A stretch of DNA of 15,799 nt, taken from NCBI GenBank assembly GCA_031272575.1, contig JAISTO010000086.1, forward strand, positions 1 through 15,799, read 5' to 3'. Source of the DNA: Treponema sp. (GTDB lineage: Bacteria > Spirochaetota > Spirochaetia > Treponematales > Breznakiellaceae). Position 1 is the first letter of the stretch. Every line of letters starts with the position of its first letter. This document shows, piece after piece, positions 12,095 to 15,799 of the stretch. The notes under the pieces are model-generated. The model saw only the letters and a program-made list of their open reading frames with translations, did not search any database and was not told where the DNA came from. The position numbers and the translations under genes were made by a program.

Positions 12095-12954
12095 AAAGCA
12101 TGACATCCTACGCATTCGCGCGCCGCGAGGGGGACGGGGTGCAGGCGTCCGTCGAACTGAAGGGCTACAACAGCCGCTTCCTCGACATCACCATTGCGCT
12201 CCCCGCGGGGCTGGGCGCGCTGGAAGGCTGGGTCCGCGAGGCCATTGCGTCCCGGGCCGCGCGCGGCAAGATCGAGTGCCTTATCCGTCTGCGGGACGAG
12301 GAGGCCTCTCCCGCGGTCACCGTCAACCTCGGCGCGGCGCGGGCCTACCGCGAGGCCGCCGACCTGCTGGCCGCGCGCTTCGGTGTGGAAGGGGGCCTCA
12401 GCCTCGACACGCTCTTCCGCCTGGACGGGCTCCTCGACGTCGAGCCCCGTGCCGAGGGGGCGCGCGCCCGCGCGGTGCTCGAGCCGCTCCTCTGCCGGGC
12501 CCTCGACCAGTTCGAAGAAGGCCGCCTCCGGGAGGGCGCGCACACGCAGGCGCATATCCTCGCGCTGCTCGACACCCTCGAAAGCGCGGCCCGCGGCATC
12601 GCCGCAAACGCGAGCGCGCTTGAGGCCGCGCTTGTGTCTTCGGTGCGCGCCCGTTTCGCCGAGGTGCTCCCGGAGGTGGACGAGGCCCGCGTCCTCAGCG
12701 AGACGGCCGCGCTGCTGGTCCGCTGCTCTATCGCCGAGGAACTGAGCCGCCTCGAGGCGCACTTCGCGGACTTCCGCGCCGAAACCGCGCGCAGCCCCAG
12801 CCCGGGCAAGAAACTCGACTTCCTCTGCCAGGAACTCGGCCGCGAGATCAACACGATAGGCTCCAAGACCCCCTCGCTCGACACGAGCCGCGCCGTCATC
12901 ACCATGAAGGACGCGCTGGAAAACATCCGCGAGGAACTGCATAACGTGGAATAG
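12091..12954 (+). CDS. yicC: YicC family endoribonuclease
   Basis: A 287-aa YicC-family protein of normal length. Family members are endoribonucleases acting on structured and small RNAs in the cytoplasm. Seen: the N-terminal MKSMTSYAFAR (family MxSMTGF/Y), VELKGYNSRFLD near residues 23-34 (family E-x-x-N-x-R-x-L-D), and the diagnostic C-terminal block GKKLDFLCQELGREINTIGSK followed by KDALENIREELHNVE to the end. Its ATG overlaps the murC stop by four bases (ATGA), and no Shine-Dalgarno is visible, so translation should be coupled to murC. The stop codon overlaps the ribosome site of the next gene. In many bacteria yicC instead precedes gmk; here the partner is cell-wall synthesis. Confidence 0.93.
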   Translation: MKSMTSYAFARREGDGVQASVELKGYNSRFLDITIALPAGLGALEGWVREAIASRAARGKIECLIRLRDEEASPAVTVNLGAARAYREAADLLAARFGVEGGLSLDTLFRLDGLLDVEPRAEGARARAVLEPLLCRALDQFEEGRLREGAHTQAHILALLDTLESAARGIAANASALEAALVSSVRARFAEVLPEVDEARVLSETAALLVRCSIAEELSRLEAHFADFRAETARSPSPGKKLDFLCQELGREINTIGSKTPSLDTSRAVITMKDALENIREELHNVE

Positions 12955-12962
12955 GAGTAACT

Positions 12963-14888
12963 ATGAAGGCAAACGGTTTTATCGGCGGCATTGCCGCCGC
13001 GCTCGCGCTCGCGGGCTGCGCGTCCTCCGCGGGAAGCGGGTCCGGCGCCCCTCCGGCGCAGGCGCTGCTCTTTCCGCTGCGGGACGTGCGGCTGCTGGAG
13101 GGGCCGTTGAAGGCCGCGCAGGACCTCAACACCAGGACTCTGCTCGCGTACGATGTGGACCGGCTGCTTGCGCCCTACCTCAAAGAGGCCGGGCTCGAGG
13201 CAAAGGCCCCCTCATTCCCCGCCTGGGCAGGTCTGGACGGCCATGTGGGGGGGCACTACCTCTCGGCGCTGGCGCTCACAGGAGCCGCAACGGGGGACGA
13301 GCGGATCAAAGCGCGCATGGATTACATGATAGCGGAACTGCGGCGCTGCCATGACAAAAACGGCTCGGGCTACGTGGGGGGCGTCCCCAACGGAGCGGCC
13401 CTCTGGGACGAGATGCGGAGGGGCAGCATTGCCGGCCTCGGCAAATACTGGGTGCCCTGGTACAACCTGCACAAGATGTACGCGGGGCTCCGGGACGCGT
13501 ACGTGTACGCCGGCAGCGAGGACGCGAAGCGTCTCTTCCTCGATTTCTGCGACTGGGGGCTGCGGATCATCAGAGGGCTCGACGCCGCGGCCATGGAGGC
13601 CATGCTCGACACCGAGTTCGGGGGTATGAACGAAGTCTATGCCGACGCATACGCGCTTAGCGGGGACAAAAAGTATCTCGCCGCCGCGAAACGATTTTCA
13701 CACAACACCCTCTTCCTCTCTATGGCCGGCAGAAGTGACAATCTGGACAACCTGCATGCGAACACGCAGGTCCCCAAGGCAGTGGGCTATGCCCGCGTCG
13801 CGGCACTCACCCAGGAACGCGCGTTCGGCAGGGCGGCCGCTTTTTTCTGGGACACCGTGGTGAAGAACCGCACACTCGCGCTCGGGGGCAACGGACGGAG
13901 CGAATATTTTCGTCCTATGGGCAAGGACTACGCGGAGGACGTGCAGGGCCCGGAAACCTGCGCCACTTACAATATGATGAAACTTACCGAGGCACTCTTC
14001 TGTATGTCGCCGGACGCCGCGTATGCGGACTACTACGAACGCGCGATGTACAACCACATCCTCTCGAGCCAGAATCCGGTCACCGGAGGCTATGTGTACT
14101 TCACGCCGGCCCGCCCCGCGCACTACCGCGTCTACTCGGAGGTAAACGAGGCCATGTGGTGCTGCGTCGGGACCGGCATGGAAAACCACGGCAGGTACGG
14201 CGCGTTCATCTATGCGCACACTCAGGACGCGCTCTATGTCAACCTGTACGCCGCCTCGGAACTGCACTGGGCGGAGAAGGGCCTCAGGCTGCGGCAGGAG
14301 ACGGCCTTCCCGGACGAGGAGCAGAGCACGATCCGCATTCAGGTTGACAGCCCTGTCCGCTTCACCCTGCTTATCCGCAGGCCCTGGTGGTCATCCCGGC
14401 AGGCCGTCACCCTTAATAATGATGATGAAAACTACGCTGCCGGAGCGAAGATGTCATCCTATATCGCGATAGACCGGGTCTGGCAGGACGGGGACACGGT
14501 GCGCGTTAGCCTGCCCATGGGCATGACGGTCGAGGTTATGCCGAAAGCGGAACAATACGCGGCGATTATGCGGGGGCCTATCCTGATGGCCGCCCGCATC
14601 CCCACCGAGGATGGCCTCGATTTTTTCGCGGATGACGGCCGCTGGGCGCACATACCGGGCGGCAGAAAACTCCCCCCCGGCAGCGCGCCGGCACTCGCGG
14701 GCAGGCGCGAAGAAATTCTCGAAAAACTCCAACACCTGCCGGCAGTAGACGGCGCGCCCCTCCGCTACAGGCTGACCGCTCTCGTCAGCGGCGGCCACGC
14801 GGGCCTTGTCCTTGAGCCCTTCTTCCGCATACACGAAAGCCGCTATATGATGTACTGGCCTATGCAAGGTTCCCCTCCAGGGCAGTAG
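12963..14888 (+). CDS. GH127/GH146-type beta-L-arabinofuranosidase lipoprotein
   Basis: A 641-aa glycoside hydrolase of the beta-L-arabinofuranosidase group, acting on arabinose-containing plant glycans or glycoproteins. Signal peptide with lipobox LAGC (Cys19) makes it a membrane-anchored lipoprotein outside the cytoplasm. Catalytic features: GGNGRSEYF (Glu314, candidate acid/base), GPETCATYN (Glu331 and Cys333) and MWCCVGTGMENH (Cys400, Cys401). These match the Glu-Cys-Cys-Cys zinc site with cysteine nucleophile known for GH127. The (alpha/alpha) barrel occupies about 35-420, followed by beta domains and the family's closing FFRIHESRYMMYW. It is complete. Shine-Dalgarno AGGAG (12953-12957) overlaps the yicC TAG and lies five bases before the ATG, so it is read from the murC operon. 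A sugar hydrolase behind murC and yicC looks like an opportunistic insertion into a housekeeping operon. Confidence 0.9.
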   Translation: MKANGFIGGIAAALALAGCASSAGSGSGAPPAQALLFPLRDVRLLEGPLKAAQDLNTRTLLAYDVDRLLAPYLKEAGLEAKAPSFPAWAGLDGHVGGHYLSALALTGAATGDERIKARMDYMIAELRRCHDKNGSGYVGGVPNGAALWDEMRRGSIAGLGKYWVPWYNLHKMYAGLRDAYVYAGSEDAKRLFLDFCDWGLRIIRGLDAAAMEAMLDTEFGGMNEVYADAYALSGDKKYLAAAKRFSHNTLFLSMAGRSDNLDNLHANTQVPKAVGYARVAALTQERAFGRAAAFFWDTVVKNRTLALGGNGRSEYFRPMGKDYAEDVQGPETCATYNMMKLTEALFCMSPDAAYADYYERAMYNHILSSQNPVTGGYVYFTPARPAHYRVYSEVNEAMWCCVGTGMENHGRYGAFIYAHTQDALYVNLYAASELHWAEKGLRLRQETAFPDEEQSTIRIQVDSPVRFTLLIRRPWWSSRQAVTLNNDDENYAAGAKMSSYIAIDRVWQDGDTVRVSLPMGMTVEVMPKAEQYAAIMRGPILMAARIPTEDGLDFFADDGRWAHIPGGRKLPPGSAPALAGRREEILEKLQHLPAVDGAPLRYRLTALVSGGHAGLVLEPFFRIHESRYMMYWPMQGSPPGQ

Positions 14889-14892
14889 GGGA

Positions 14893-14918
14893 CCGCGGCT
14901 CCCCCCATCATGCCGCGG
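14893..14918. terminator. GC-rich hairpin between convergent genes
   Basis: CCGCGGC (14893-14899) and GCCGCGG (14912-14918) form a perfect 7-bp stem with a 12-base loop right after the GH127 stop and just past the end of the broken radical SAM gene. There is no U-run, so termination activity is uncertain. Confidence 0.4.
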
Positions 14919-14920
14919 CC

Positions 14921-15596
14921 TCAAGCGTAATCGACACTGTTTGCAATTTCCGCGAAAACCTTTTCAATTGTATGGAGGTGCACCTTCCTGGTCTGCTGGT
15001 CGCGGAAGGCGCAAAAGGAACAAGCGTGGGGACAGCCTCTTTTCGTTTCAAGACGGATCATGGGTGCATCCAGAGAGACGGCAATTTCCCCGGAAAGATA
15101 CACCGAGGGGAGCATTTGAAAATTAACCGGCGCGTTCAGAAACAAAGGCGGGGGCGGCTTCGTGTCCATAGTGAAAAAAATTTTTCAGGGCTTGTTCGCC
15201 GCAGCCTGTGATAAAAACCTGCGCGTCAGGATATTTTCCGGGCAGTTCGCGGTCAGCAATCCCCGTGATTTGGCAGCCGCCGAGGATGATGGCTCCCCGG
15301 AACCCGCGCTTTCTGAGCAAAGCGATACTATCGTTCACCAGATAGTCGTTCCAGATATACGCGGAGAGAGCGATATAGTCAAAACGGGCCGGATCGCAGG
15401 CGGCCAGTTCTGTTTCGAGATCGATCGTTCGCCCAGGAGGCCAGCAGTTTATCGAGAGATGACAAAACTCCATTCGGCCGGCAAGTTCCGCATCGTTTTT
15501 CAAAAACGCGAGCAGCGAGGCCATCGTGTAGGATGGCTCCGGATCCCCCTTATCCTTACGGATAATGTCGAAAGAGATGAACAGCGTTTTTTCCAT
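14921..15596 (-). pseudogene. Frameshifted, 3'-truncated B12-binding / radical SAM gene
   Basis: Two overlapping minus-strand frames make one broken gene. Frame one (15596-15123, 157 aa, start MEKTLFISFD) looks like a cobalamin-binding Rossmann domain (YIALSAYIWND, GAIILGGCQITG, VFITGCGEQALKNFF). Frame two (to 14921) continues with APMIRLETKRGCPHACSFC, whose CxxxCxxC motif (three cysteines about 15034-15011) is the radical SAM cluster. Removing one T from the minus-strand run T7 (15180-15174) joins them smoothly as LKNFF-TMDTK. After the cluster only about 29 residues remain before a stop, whereas the family needs the rest of the barrel, so the 3' end is lost too. The junction lies beside the GH127 stop. 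No Asp-x-His-x-x-Gly cobalamin motif is seen. The substrate is unknown. A sequencing error could explain the frameshift but not the truncation. Confidence 0.72.
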
Positions 15597-15688
15597 GGCG
15601 CAGCCCCTTATCGCTCCACCGATTTCTCGACCGGTGACGCGCGAAATATAATTTCCCGCCCCTACGGGCGAATGGAACCCAATGGATA

Positions 15689-15799
15689 GGGAGTAGGGAA
15701 TAGGGAGTAGGGAGTGGACGGTGGACGGTGGAGGGGGGGGGCGAGGGCGCGGCGCGGGGGAGTGAGGGCCGCTTGGGGGAGTGGACGGTGGACGGTGGA
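15689..15799 (+). repeat. G-rich microsatellite/minisatellite at the window edge
   Basis: GGGAGTA/GGGAATA heptamers (15689-15715) run into a 21-bp unit of GTGGACG beats at 15712-15732. The unit is repeated exactly at 15779-15799, where the window ends. Between the copies lie a run of nine G and the segment shared with murC. Bases 15597-15688, upstream of the broken radical SAM gene, hold only a weak -10-like TATATT (15650-15645, -) and a short CGCCC/GGGCG stem. Confidence 0.8.

Overview
The window reads as a chromosomal segment of a GC-rich spirochaete, most likely Treponema or a close relative. This rests on three things recalled from memory, not on a search: a MurC that follows the treponemal MurC sequence closely, a lipoprotein carrying the Val-Tyr-x-Ala-x-Val-Thr-Leu / Gly-Val-Val-Thr-Ile-Thr-Phe-Pro-Ala-Thr type domain common in treponemal surface proteins, and a P-loop plus Asp23-like fusion protein. 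Coding DNA is strongly GC-rich. The intergenic islands are AT-rich and made of repeats.

Layout, left to right. An M20 peptidase (187-1542, +) converges on a one-carbon pair, fchA and formate-tetrahydrofolate ligase (2166-4483, -), which lies downstream of a lipoprotein (4549-5283, -). A palindromic repeat island (1559-2156) fills the gap between M20 and fchA. A long non-coding stretch (5284-6211) holds a G11 tract, a 122-bp element with 18-bp terminal inverted repeats and a second island. Next come a GH27 alpha-galactosidase (6212-7531, -), a small exported protein with a textbook sigma-54 promoter (7688-8200, +), a secreted peptidase-MA-like/TPR protein that has lost its HExxH motif (8214-9425, -), and the P-loop/Asp23 fusion (9492-10346, -). 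Diverging from that is the operon murC-yicC-GH127 (10433-14888, +). The right end carries a broken, truncated B12-binding/radical SAM gene (14921-15596, -) and a G-rich minisatellite running off the window.

How the genes work together. FchA and the ligase interconvert formate, 10-formyl-THF and methenyl-THF. The two glycosidases (GH27 and a GH127-type L-arabinofuranosidase lipoprotein) point to use of plant galactosides and arabinosides. MurC is cell-wall synthesis and YicC is RNA metabolism.

The most notable signals are not protein families. (1) Cytoplasmic genes are preceded by sigma-70 promoters whose -10 box sits 6-7 nt before the ATG, so their mRNAs should be leaderless; exported proteins instead carry Shine-Dalgarno sequences. 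(2) Two repeat islands share nested inverted ends and interchangeable three-beat words (CCGTG, TCGCG, CTGTG), and a 151-bp arm present in both brackets the one-carbon cassette in inverted orientation. (3) A G-rich minisatellite that is intergenic at the right edge also sits in frame inside murC.
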